From Rhodobacteraceae bacterium UBA7436 (lineage in GTDB: Bacteria; Pseudomonadota; Alphaproteobacteria; Rhodobacterales; Rhodobacteraceae), in contig DLQI01000048.1 in the NCBI GenBank assembly GCA_002478745.1, forward strand, positions 27,127 to 48,266: a DNA stretch of 21,140 bases, written 5' to 3'. Both the position numbers and the translations under genes were made by a program. How positions within the stretch are numbered: position 1 is the stretch's first letter; the number at the start of each line of letters is the position of its first letter. Positions 7,435 through 15,253 of this stretch are shown here, one piece after another. The notes beneath the pieces are model-generated. The model was not told where the DNA came from, did no database searches, and saw nothing but the letters and a program-made list of their open reading frames with translations.

Positions 7435-9555
7435 TTGAGTTTTGATACGGATATCTCTGGTTTTACTGACGCAGATGCACAATCTGAGTTGGAACAATTG
7501 GCAAGTCTGCTAATGAAGGCGAATGCTGATTATCACAGACTAGATGCACCAACTCTTGATGATGCAGAGTTCGATCGATTAAAAAGACGCAATGCTGCGC
7601 TTGAGAGCGCTTTCCCCCACTTAATACAAGCAGACAGCCCGTCTTTTCAAATTGGTGCCGCACCGTCGGATGGGTTTTCGAAAGTAACTCATGCTGTTGC
7701 GATGTTGTCGTTGTCTAACGCTTTTGAAGACGCGGATGTCGAAGAATTTGATCTCCGTATTCGAAAATACTTGGGAATAGCTCCAGCGGAACCGCTTGCG
7801 TTCACGGCTGAGCCAAAAATTGATGGGCTTTCATTGTCGCTAAGATATGAACGTGGCACCCTAGTTCAAGCGGCAACACGCGGTGATGGTTCGGTGGGCG
7901 AAAACGTAACAGCCAACGCGCGCACCATAGCTGACGTACCACATCGCTTGGAGAATGCACCGGACGTTTTGGAAGTGCGTGGCGAAGTTTATATGGCGCA
8001 ATCAGATTTTGATGCGCTTAACGCCGCACAAATTGCAAAAGACGCCAAAGTATTTGCCAATCCGCGCAATGCCGCAGCTGGATCACTGCGCCAATTGGAT
8101 AGTGAAATCACACGTAGCCGTCCCCTCAGATTTTTTGCTTATGCTTGGGGTTACCTGTCTGCACCGTTGGCAGACACTCAAAAGGGTGCAATCGAGCGAT
8201 TGGCAAGCTTTGGCTTTTCAACGAATCCTTTGACTGCGCTATGTGACGGACCAACAGCAATGATTGGCCACTATCGTCAGATCGAACAGCAGAGAGCCTC
8301 ATTAGGCTATGATATCGACGGTGTTGTTTATAAAGTCGATGATCTTGCTCTGCAGGGGCGTCTTGGTTTCCGATCAACCACTCCTCGTTGGGCTGTTGCA
8401 CATAAATTCCCTGCGGAATTGGCTTGGACCCGTCTTGATGGCATTGATATCCAGGTTGGTCGCACAGGCGCCTTAAGCCCTGTGGCGCGCTTGCAGCCAG
8501 TCAATGTAGGCGGTGTCGTGGTCTCAAACGCTACATTGCACAATGAAGACTATATTTCTGGGCACGGTGCCAAAGGTGAAGAAATTCGTGGCGGGCGTGA
8601 TGTTCGCATTGGTGATTGGGTCCAAATCTATCGCGCAGGCGATGTGATCCCGAAAATTGCGGACGTCGATCTGAGTAAACGCCCTGATGATGCGGTTGCA
8701 TTCCAATTTCCGTCAGTCTGCCCAGAATGCGGCAGTATGGCTGCACGTGAAGCGGGGGATGCTGTGCGTCGGTGTACGGGCGGCATGATATGCCCTGCGC
8801 AAGCGATTGAAAACCTCAAACACTTTGTCAGCCGTGGAGCATTCGATATCGACGGGCTAGGTGCCAAACAGGTTGAGCAATTTCACAACGACGGTTGGGT
8901 TGCTGAACCTGCTGACATCTTCACACTAAGGGATCGTTTTGGTCAGGGATTGCAACAACTCAAGAACCGCGATGGTTGGGGTGATAAATCAGCGAACAAG
9001 TTGTTTGATGCCATCGATGATAAGCGTAAAATTGGTTTCGGTCGCGTTTTGTTTGCTCTTGGCATACGCCACATCGGTGAAGCTGCATCAAATCTGATTG
9101 CAGCCCACTATGGCACTTGGGAATCGCTAGAGACGGCGATGGATCAAGCGGCCATGTTAGAGGGTGAGGCATGGGATGAACTGATTGGCATTGATGGGGT
9201 TGGCAGTGTGATGGCGGGTTCACTTGTCCATGCGTTCGGTCAAAATTCAGAGCGAGCTGCCATTGACCGTTTAGTGACCTATTTAGAGATTGCTGAGGTC
9301 AAGCCCGTTGATGCCTCTGACAGCCCAGTTGCAGGTAAAACGGTTGTGTTCACGGGAACATTGGAATTGATGAGCCGCGCAGAAGCGAAAGCCAAGGCCG
9401 AGAGCCTAGGTGCCAAGGTCTCTGGCTCCGTCAGCGCCAAGACCGACATTTTGGTGGCTGGCCCCGGCGCTGGTTCCAAAGCTAAAAAAGCCGCTGATTT
9501 GGGAATCAAGACTATGGACGAGGCGGGTTGGTTGGACCTGATCAAAGGGTTATGA
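7435..9555 (+). CDS. ligA: NAD-dependent DNA ligase LigA
   Basis: A 706-residue replicative and repair ligase. In order: the Ia domain with YHR (residues 33-35), the adenylation domain with AEPKIDGLSL (AMP-accepting Lys128), the OB fold (about 330-410), a Cys4 zinc finger (Cys429, 432, 447, 453), helix-hairpin-helix repeats (about 465-620) and a C-terminal BRCT domain (about 632-706, VAGKTVVFTGTLE). The start is the TTG at 7435, with GAGGG 7 bases upstream; the nearby ATG at 7421 is out of frame. The stop overlaps the recG start (ATGA), so the two repair genes are coupled. Confidence 0.97.
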   Translation: MSFDTDISGFTDADAQSELEQLASLLMKANADYHRLDAPTLDDAEFDRLKRRNAALESAFPHLIQADSPSFQIGAAPSDGFSKVTHAVAMLSLSNAFEDADVEEFDLRIRKYLGIAPAEPLAFTAEPKIDGLSLSLRYERGTLVQAATRGDGSVGENVTANARTIADVPHRLENAPDVLEVRGEVYMAQSDFDALNAAQIAKDAKVFANPRNAAAGSLRQLDSEITRSRPLRFFAYAWGYLSAPLADTQKGAIERLASFGFSTNPLTALCDGPTAMIGHYRQIEQQRASLGYDIDGVVYKVDDLALQGRLGFRSTTPRWAVAHKFPAELAWTRLDGIDIQVGRTGALSPVARLQPVNVGGVVVSNATLHNEDYISGHGAKGEEIRGGRDVRIGDWVQIYRAGDVIPKIADVDLSKRPDDAVAFQFPSVCPECGSMAAREAGDAVRRCTGGMICPAQAIENLKHFVSRGAFDIDGLGAKQVEQFHNDGWVAEPADIFTLRDRFGQGLQQLKNRDGWGDKSANKLFDAIDDKRKIGFGRVLFALGIRHIGEAASNLIAAHYGTWESLETAMDQAAMLEGEAWDELIGIDGVGSVMAGSLVHAFGQNSERAAIDRLVTYLEIAEVKPVDASDSPVAGKTVVFTGTLELMSRAEAKAKAESLGAKVSGSVSAKTDILVAGPGAGSKAKKAADLGIKTMDEAGWLDLIKGL

Positions 9556-11642
9556 GCGGAAGACCGGCCGCCCTATTTCCTTTGTTTGCGGGGCTTGAGA
9601 CCTTAACGGGTGTTGGCCCCAAGACTGCGAAATTGTTTCCGCAAATGGGGATCGAGGCACCACGTGACCTTCTGTTTACATTGCCGCATACAGGCATTGA
9701 TCGCCATCTGCGTGGATCCATTTTGGACGCTATTTTGCCTGGGGTAGTGACGGTGGTGGTTACCATTGGCGAACACAGCCCACCGCGAAATCGTGGCGGG
9801 GCGTACCGTATTCATGTTGAGGACAATCAAACCTCATTCCAATTGGTCTACTTTCATGCGCGTGGCGATTACCTTGCTAAATTAATGCCAACGGGATCGC
9901 GCCGTGTGATTTCAGGGCGGGTAGAGAACTTCGACAGCATTGCGCAGATGGTCCATCCCGATCATGTCGTACCCGAAGATGCAGCGTCTGAAATTCCAGT
10001 TTTTGAGCCCGTTTATCCGCTGACTGCTGGCGTGAGCCAAAAGTTGATGTTCAAGGCCACGCGCGGAGCACTTGAGCGGGTGCCGCAAGTGGATGAGTGG
10101 ATTGATCCCAATCAGAAAACCCAGAGCGAATGGCCGGATTTCGCGCATGCCCTGTCCGATGCGCATGCGCCATTGGGACAAGAAGACTTAGGGGCCGCGT
10201 CTCCAGCGCGTGAACGGCTTGCTTATGATGAATTGATGGCTCACCAATTGACCCTAGCGCTTGCGCGTCAAAAGGAGCGGCGTGTCCACGGACAGATCAG
10301 CCAAGCGACGGGTAAGCTACAGTCCAAAGTTTTGGCAAATTTACCATATCGACCAACGGGTGCGCAGCAGCGCGCGATTATTGAGATTTCCAATGATATG
10401 GCGCGGTCCGATCGCATGAATCGCTTGCTTCAGGGGGATGTAGGATCGGGTAAAACGCTTGTCGCTTTCATGGCGCTATTGGTCGCGGTCGAGGCGGGCG
10501 GTCAGGGCGTGATGATGGCCCCAACAGAAATCTTGGCACGACAGCACTTAGAAGGGCTGCAGCCCTTGGCAGAGGACGCTGGTGTAGTTCTTGAGCTGCT
10601 GACGGGGCGCGATAAGGGCAAGGACCGTGTTGCAAAGCTTGCAGCCCTTGAGCGTGGGGACATTCAGATATTGGTCGGAACGCATGCTGTGTTTCAACCT
10701 GACGTGATTTTCAAAGACCTTCGTATTGCGATTGTCGATGAACAACATCGCTTTGGTGTCCGCCAGCGGCTTGAGTTGGGTAAAAAAGGGCGCAATGCAG
10801 ATGTTTTGGTGATGACAGCCACGCCGATCCCTCGTTCGCTTGCTTTGGCACAATACGGCGATATGGATGTTTCCGTTCTGGACGAGAAGCCACCCGGGCG
10901 TAAACCGATCCGGACGGCATTGGTTAGCACAGGCCGTATGGATGAAGTTGTTGAGCGTCTGCGCGCTGTAATGGCAAAAGGGCGGCAATGTTATTGGGTC
11001 TGTCCGTTGGTTGAAGAGAGCGAAACCCTTGACCTCACAGCAGCAGAAGAGCGGTTCAAACATCTGCGTGCTGTTCTAGGCGAGGGCGTCGTGGGGATGG
11101 TACATGGGCAGATGCCACCTGCGGACAAAGACGCTGCGATGGCAAAGTTTCAGGCGGGCGAAACGAAAGTATTGGTTGCGACCACAGTGATTGAGGTGGG
11201 TGTGAACGTGCCCAACGCCACCATTATGGTTATTGAACGGGCAGAGACCTTTGGCCTTGCACAGCTTCACCAGTTGCGGGGGCGCGTGGGACGGGGTGAT
11301 GCGGCTTCCACCTGTTTACTGATGTATCAGGCACCAATGTCCCAAACAGGTCAGCGGCGGTTAGAAGTGTTGCGCGAGACAGAAGATGGGTTTCGTATTG
11401 CAGAAACAGATTTGCAAATGCGCGGAGCAGGTGATGTGATCGGTGTGGCGCAGTCTGGCGTTCCACGATTCCGTGTGGCGGATATGGAGAAACATGAGGC
11501 CTTGATGGCGATTGCTCAATCGGATGCGCGGGCATTGTTGTCAAATGACCCTGAATTGTCGGGACCGCGCGGACAGGCGGCTCGTGTTCTATTATGGTTA
11601 ATGCGTCAGGACGAGGCAATTCGTTTAATTTCAGTAGGTTAG
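9552..11642 (+). CDS. recG: ATP-dependent DNA helicase RecG
   Basis: A 696-residue fork-reversal and branch-migration helicase. It has the N-terminal wedge/OB domain, Walker A GDVGSGKT (about residues 295-302), the DEQH box in IVDEQHRFGVRQR, motif III MTATPIPRSLA, and motif VI HQLRGRVGRG. I start it at the ATG overlapping the ligA stop (ATGA), with AAAGGG just upstream; the frame is open 24 bases earlier with a GTG inside ligA, but family members begin as SGRPxxLFPLF. Downstream, only 8 bases after the stop, comes a cluster of GTTC repeats. Confidence 0.97.
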   Translation: MSGRPAALFPLFAGLETLTGVGPKTAKLFPQMGIEAPRDLLFTLPHTGIDRHLRGSILDAILPGVVTVVVTIGEHSPPRNRGGAYRIHVEDNQTSFQLVYFHARGDYLAKLMPTGSRRVISGRVENFDSIAQMVHPDHVVPEDAASEIPVFEPVYPLTAGVSQKLMFKATRGALERVPQVDEWIDPNQKTQSEWPDFAHALSDAHAPLGQEDLGAASPARERLAYDELMAHQLTLALARQKERRVHGQISQATGKLQSKVLANLPYRPTGAQQRAIIEISNDMARSDRMNRLLQGDVGSGKTLVAFMALLVAVEAGGQGVMMAPTEILARQHLEGLQPLAEDAGVVLELLTGRDKGKDRVAKLAALERGDIQILVGTHAVFQPDVIFKDLRIAIVDEQHRFGVRQRLELGKKGRNADVLVMTATPIPRSLALAQYGDMDVSVLDEKPPGRKPIRTALVSTGRMDEVVERLRAVMAKGRQCYWVCPLVEESETLDLTAAEERFKHLRAVLGEGVVGMVHGQMPPADKDAAMAKFQAGETKVLVATTVIEVGVNVPNATIMVIERAETFGLAQLHQLRGRVGRGDAASTCLLMYQAPMSQTGQRRLEVLRETEDGFRIAETDLQMRGAGDVIGVAQSGVPRFRVADMEKHEALMAIAQSDARALLSNDPELSGPRGQAARVLLWLMRQDEAIRLISVG

Positions 11643-11650
11643 TATTTGTT

Positions 11651-11685
11651 GTTCCGATTTGTTCTCGTTTGTTCTTATTTAGTTC
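11651..11685 (+). promoter_or_regulatory. GTTC repeat cluster with an exact LexA-type box
   Basis: GTTC occurs at 11651, 11661, 11671 and 11682, that is, at steps of 10, 10 and 11 bases. The last pair, GTTC-TTATTTA-GTTC (11671-11685), is an exact match to the alphaproteobacterial LexA box GTTC-N7-GTTC; the others have N6 spacing. TTTGTTCTC (11658-11666) recurs inverted as GAGAACAAA (11707-11715). The cluster lies in the leader of a small ORF starting at 11744. I could not identify a convincing -35/-10 pair. LexA control is inferred. Confidence 0.5.
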
Positions 11686-11743
11686 TTTACTTTGCGCTTC
11701 CGAAATGAGAACAAAGGTGCAACAAAGAATATGAGGCACTGAA

Positions 11744-11872
11744 ATGACAACACTTAATCAAATCAAAACAATCGCAGTTCGCTCGCAACAAACCTTGTTG
11801 CACGACGCCGTAGGCGCGGCTGCTTTGATGATTATGCTGGTTGTTGGTCTGCACCTTCCATCCTTTGTCTGA
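11744..11872 (+). CDS. 42-residue single-span membrane microprotein, unknown function
   Basis: A short ORF that reads MTTLNQIKTIAVRSQQTLLH followed by a hydrophobic helix and a stop. It has a GAGG 7 bases before the ATG. Residues 1-20 are polar and basic (Lys8, Arg13); residues 22-38 are a continuous hydrophobic span (AVGAAALMIMLVVGLHL), so the protein probably sits in the inner membrane with its N terminus inside. The upstream GTTC cluster contains a LexA-type box, and a strong terminator follows at 11995-12028, so it appears to be its own transcript or the tail of ligA-recG. I do not recognise the family. A small SOS-induced membrane protein invites comparison with the Caulobacter division inhibitor SidA, but I see no clear sequence similarity. 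Confidence 0.7.
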   Translation: MTTLNQIKTIAVRSQQTLLHDAVGAAALMIMLVVGLHLPSFV

Positions 11873-11994
11873 TTTTCTGCCTGCGATCTTATGCTGACCA
11901 TTTTCTGCACCCGTCCCAAATTGGTGCGATAACAGACACTGCCTGTCCCTCGTTATTTGAATGCTCAGAGTCCCCTTAAGACACGCTTCACTTG

Positions 11995-12028
11995 CGCCGC
12001 CATCCTTTTGGATGTGCGGCGTTTTTTT
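11995..12028 (+). terminator. Strong intrinsic terminator after the microprotein
   Basis: CGCCGCCATCC (11995-12005), loop TTTT, GGATG-T-GCGGCG (12010-12021) gives an 11-bp stem with one bulged T, followed by seven Ts (12022-12028). It ends plus-strand transcription from recG and the microprotein. The 122 bases between the small ORF and this hairpin hold no ORF I can support and could be a 3' UTR or a small RNA. Confidence 0.9.
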
Positions 12029-12047
12029 ATCTTTTGTGGGGATGGGA

Positions 12048-12500
12048 TCAGACAGTTTCTGATTGGATGGCTTGTTCTATTGCTTCAGCCGTGGCCTCAA
12101 TGGCCAAAAGGATCGATGCATGGCGATTTTTGTAATCGCGCGCAGGTTCTAGGACTTCGAAGCCATCAAAGGGTTCCGTCGGGACAGGGCCGTTGTTCTT
12201 TAACATGTCTCGCAAAGCATCGCGGCCCACTTCGACTTCACTCAGGGTCAAACCGATAATTGCGCCACCTGTAACAGCGGCCGCTGCTTGTCCAAGAGCG
12301 CAGGCTTTTACGTCTTGGCCAAACTTGGTGACAATGCCATTTGTAACCTCAATATCGACCGAAACGGTTGAACCACAAAGTGGAGACCTTTTTTTGACGC
12401 TTGCGTGCGGTGCTTCAAGACGTTGAAGATACGGGATGTCTGTGGTCAGGGCCAGAATACGGGCCGAATATAGTTTGATCAGATCGGTATCGTTGGCCAT
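12048..12500 (-). CDS. IscU/NifU-like iron-sulfur scaffold-family protein
   Basis: A 150-residue protein of the NifU N-terminal/IscU-like family common in Rhodobacterales. The start at 12500 has AAGGA 8 bases upstream; a longer frame upstream has no support and would overlap hisI. Two expected cysteines are present, Cys42 (SPLCGS) and Cys68 (KACALGQA), but the position of the third IscU cysteine is His127 (KNRHAS). IscU proteins hold a Fe-S cluster with three Cys plus other ligands, so this member may use His as a ligand, deliver clusters differently, or have lost the role. It is divergent from hisI, with 83 bases between starts, and no isc or suf genes are nearby. Confidence 0.8.
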   Translation of the reverse strand: MANDTDLIKLYSARILALTTDIPYLQRLEAPHASVKKRSPLCGSTVSVDIEVTNGIVTKFGQDVKACALGQAAAAVTGGAIIGLTLSEVEVGRDALRDMLKNNGPVPTEPFDGFEVLEPARDYKNRHASILLAIEATAEAIEQAIQSETV

Positions 12501-12583
12501 CGTCGCATTCCTTGGTGTCTGGTCATTCGCCCTTGTGTCATACATAAGCTTCAACCGACCAGATGCAAAAAGGTTTTCATAAA

Positions 12584-12943
12584 ATGACGTTTGACCCCAC
12601 CACTTTGAAATACAATGATGCCGGTTTGATCCCCGCGATAGCTCAGGATGCCACAACAGGCGAAGTGCTGATGATGGCGTGGATGAACGTCGATGCAGTG
12701 AAAAAAACTTTGGAAACACGGCGGGTTACGTATTGGAGTCGTTCACGGCAATCCTTTTGGATTAAGGGCGAAACGTCAGGCCATACCCAAGAATTGGTAG
12801 ATCTGCGCTTAGATTGTGATCGGGATTGTTTGTTGGCTGTGGTTAACCAAGTCGGCGCGGCATGTCACACTGGGCGCCGTAATTGCTTTTATACGTCTGT
12901 ATTGGACGGTACCGAAGTCGAGCTTATGAAACCGTTAGGCTAA
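12584..12943 (+). CDS. hisI: Phosphoribosyl-AMP cyclohydrolase HisI
   Basis: A 119-residue enzyme that opens the purine ring of phosphoribosyl-AMP, the third step of histidine synthesis. The Mg-binding aspartates Asp77, 79 and 81 (LDCDRDC) and zinc ligands Cys78, Cys94 and Cys101 (ACHTGRRNC) have exactly the family spacing. I use the ATG at 12584 because the family starts as MTFDP; an in-frame ATG at 12563 would add seven residues but lacks a ribosome site. It is the single-domain form without HisE. Its stop overlaps the end of the convergent gluQ gene by 4 bases. Confidence 0.95.
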   Translation: MTFDPTTLKYNDAGLIPAIAQDATTGEVLMMAWMNVDAVKKTLETRRVTYWSRSRQSFWIKGETSGHTQELVDLRLDCDRDCLLAVVNQVGAACHTGRRNCFYTSVLDGTEVELMKPLG

Positions 12944-13803
12944 CGCGGCAAACCGACCAATTTTCGAATGTCATCCGCCGTATATCCCTCATCCCGAAAT
13001 TTCGCGATGGCTCTGGCGTCATCGCGTTTTGCCAATCGTTTCCCTTGATCGTCGCGGATTAGGCCGTGGTGATGGTAAATGGGTGTCTGAAGCCCAAGTA
13101 GATCTTGAAGCAAAACGTGGATCTTGGTCGCTTCAAACAAATCTTGCCCCCGTACAACATCGGTTATGCCTTGGGCCGCATCATCTAAGACGACGGACAA
13201 ATGGTATGAAGTGCCCATATCTTTACGCGACAGAACGATATCCCCGACCGCTGTGATCATCTGAGCGCGGGTTGAAGTTATAATACCGGTTTCGCCGTCA
13301 GGCCCTGCACCAACTTCATTGAAGCTGTAGTTTTGGTTCGGTTCGCCACAAAGCTTGAGCCGTAAAGCGGCGTCTTGCTGCCTGGGGTTTGCAAAGTCAT
13401 TGATCAAACCACGGCAGGTCCCCGGATAGATTACCCCGTCCGGTCCAATCAGTGGCGAACCTTCTTGCGGTGCAGAGGCAGCGGCCAAGATGTCTTTTCG
13501 ATTACAGTGGCATACATACAGAAAACCACGTTTCCAAAGGGCGTCGAGGGCGTTCTGATATACGCCATGTCGGGTTGATTGCACCATCACGGGCTCGGAC
13601 CATTCCAGGCCAAGCCATTCTAGATCATCATAAATCATTTGTGTCCAAGAGTCGCGTGCGCGTGATTGATCAATGTCTTCAATCCGCAACAGGAATTCAC
13701 CACCCAAGCGGTTGGCCATGTCATAGGCAAGTATAGCCGAATAGGCATGACCCAGATGCAAAGGGCCGGTTGGTGATGGAGCAAATCGCGTTTTAAATAT
13801 CAT
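12940..13803 (-). CDS. gluQ: Glutamyl-Q tRNA(Asp) synthetase
   Basis: A 287-residue truncated glutamyl-tRNA synthetase paralogue that attaches glutamate to queuosine at position 34 of tRNA(Asp). It has the class I HIGH-type motif HLGH (residues 16-19), the zinc site Cys98, Cys100, Tyr126 and Cys130 at the spacing of GluQ-RS, and the KMSKS-like KRLAKRDDAR near the C terminus. The anticodon-binding domain of true GluRS is absent, which together with length separates it from gltX. The gene follows trmFO on the same strand after 21 bases, so they are probably one operon of tRNA modification genes. Confidence 0.93.
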   Translation of the reverse strand: MIFKTRFAPSPTGPLHLGHAYSAILAYDMANRLGGEFLLRIEDIDQSRARDSWTQMIYDDLEWLGLEWSEPVMVQSTRHGVYQNALDALWKRGFLYVCHCNRKDILAAASAPQEGSPLIGPDGVIYPGTCRGLINDFANPRQQDAALRLKLCGEPNQNYSFNEVGAGPDGETGIITSTRAQMITAVGDIVLSRKDMGTSYHLSVVLDDAAQGITDVVRGQDLFEATKIHVLLQDLLGLQTPIYHHHGLIRDDQGKRLAKRDDARAIAKFRDEGYTADDIRKLVGLPR

Positions 13804-13824
13804 AGGCCACGCTAACGTCTGCCT

Positions 13825-15180
13825 TTACGCTTCGTCCAGCGCTGATGCTTCCAACCATGCAGACCAATCCAGTTTGGCGCGATCTGTGTAGGCTTTGTAG
13901 CGATCCTTTCGACCACGACGCCCACCTTTCAAGCCCTCAACCAACGGGAACAATCCAAAGTTTACGTTCATCGGTTGAAACGTTTTCGCATCGGCACCAC
14001 CAGTGATGTGCGTGATCAACGCGCCCATAGCGGTAGTGTTTGGGGGGGCAGAGATCGAACCACCCAAGATTTCTGTCGCAGCCATGCGACCAGAAAGTAG
14101 TCCCATCGCAGAGCTTTCAACGTAGCCTTCAACGCCTGTGATCTGTCCGGCAAAGCGCAGGTTTGGCTGCGAGCGCAGGCGCATTTGATCGTCTAGCATC
14201 GTCGGTGAGTTCAGGAACGTATTGCGGTGGATCCCACCCAAGCGTGCAAAGCTTGCGTTTTCAAGTCCGGGAATGGATTTAAAAACAGCGGTTTGTGCGC
14301 CGTACTTCATCTTGGTTTGGAAGCCAACTATATTGTAAAGTGTCCCCAGCTTATTGTCGCGGCGCAACTGAACAATCGCGTGTGCCTTAACGTTTGGCTG
14401 ATGTGGGTTAGTCAGACCAACGGGTTTCATCGGCCCCCAACGCAAGGACTCACGGCCGCGTTCTGCGATCACTTCGATTGGTAAACAGCCGTCGAAATAA
14501 CCGGCTGTTTCGCCCTCATGGAACTCTGCTTTGTCGGCTTCCATCAACGCATCGATGAAGCCCTCGTACTGTTCTTTGTCCATCGGACAGTTGAGGTAAG
14601 CGGTGCGCTCTTCCTCGGTTTCGCCCTTGTCATAACGCGATTGCATCCACGCTTTGGACATGTCGATGCTGTCGAAATAGACGATTGGGGCGATGGCATC
14701 GAAAAACGCCAAAGCATCCGCGCCGGTGTGTGCTGCGATGGATTTGCCCAGATCACCAGAGGTGAGGGGGCCAGTTGCGATAATCCAATGGCCGTCGGAC
14801 GGCAGCTCTTTTATCTCACCGTACTCAACCGAAATGTTTGGGTGTGCATTTATCGCGTCAGTCACTGCTTGGGCGAAGTGATCGCGATCCACAGCCAATG
14901 CGCCACCGGCAGGAAGGCGATGTTTGTCTGCAGTTTGCATAATCAAACCATTGGCTTGGCGCATTTCCCAATGGAGCAGACCAACCGCGTTTTGCTCATC
15001 ATCGTCAGAGCGGAAAGAGTTAGAACAAACCATTTCCCCCATCAATCCTGTCTGATGCGCAAAGGTTTCAACTTCGGGCCGCATTTCGTGGATGACCACT
15101 TTAACGCCCATGTTTGCGGCTTGCCATGCAGCCTCTGAGCCGGCCATGCCGCCGCCCACGATGTGAAGAATATCTGTCAT
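13825..15180 (-). CDS. trmFO: Folate/FAD-dependent tRNA (uracil-54-C5)-methyltransferase TrmFO
   Basis: A 451-residue flavoprotein that makes ribothymidine 54 in the T loop of tRNA using methylene-tetrahydrofolate and FAD instead of S-adenosylmethionine. It begins with the FAD-binding GGGMAGSEAAWQAA (about residues 9-22); GEMVCSNSFRSDDD holds the conserved Cys52, and DGCLPIEVIAERG the conserved Cys233. The glycine-rich HITGG and FxPMNVNFGL segments near the C terminus are typical. No clear ribosome-binding site precedes the ATG (TAAATCACAATT), which suggests leader-dependent or weak initiation. The 301 bases upstream contain a large hairpin element. Confidence 0.96.
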   Translation of the reverse strand: MTDILHIVGGGMAGSEAAWQAANMGVKVVIHEMRPEVETFAHQTGLMGEMVCSNSFRSDDDEQNAVGLLHWEMRQANGLIMQTADKHRLPAGGALAVDRDHFAQAVTDAINAHPNISVEYGEIKELPSDGHWIIATGPLTSGDLGKSIAAHTGADALAFFDAIAPIVYFDSIDMSKAWMQSRYDKGETEEERTAYLNCPMDKEQYEGFIDALMEADKAEFHEGETAGYFDGCLPIEVIAERGRESLRWGPMKPVGLTNPHQPNVKAHAIVQLRRDNKLGTLYNIVGFQTKMKYGAQTAVFKSIPGLENASFARLGGIHRNTFLNSPTMLDDQMRLRSQPNLRFAGQITGVEGYVESSAMGLLSGRMAATEILGGSISAPPNTTAMGALITHITGGADAKTFQPMNVNFGLFPLVEGLKGGRRGRKDRYKAYTDRAKLDWSAWLEASALDEA

Positions 15181-15216
15181 AATTGTGATTTAGGGCAGCA
15201 ATGCCATACAAACAAC

Positions 15217-15230
15217 ACCCAATTTTGGGT
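15217..15230 (-). repeat. Small palindrome in the trmFO leader region
   Basis: ACCCAA-TT-TTGGGT, a 6-bp inverted repeat 37 bases upstream of the trmFO ATG. On the minus strand a TATAAG (-10-like) lies just upstream of it at about 15239-15244, so it would fall near the 5' end of a trmFO transcript. Short, and its role is unknown. Confidence 0.3.
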
Positions 15231-15253
15231 CTGTCATCTTATATGTAGGGGGT

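Noticed and set aside
12048..12719. Longer 223-residue version of the IscU-like protein starting at 12719
   Set aside because: The extra N terminus is low-complexity, overlaps hisI on the opposite strand and has no ribosome site; the start at 12500 has AAGGA and gives the family N terminus.
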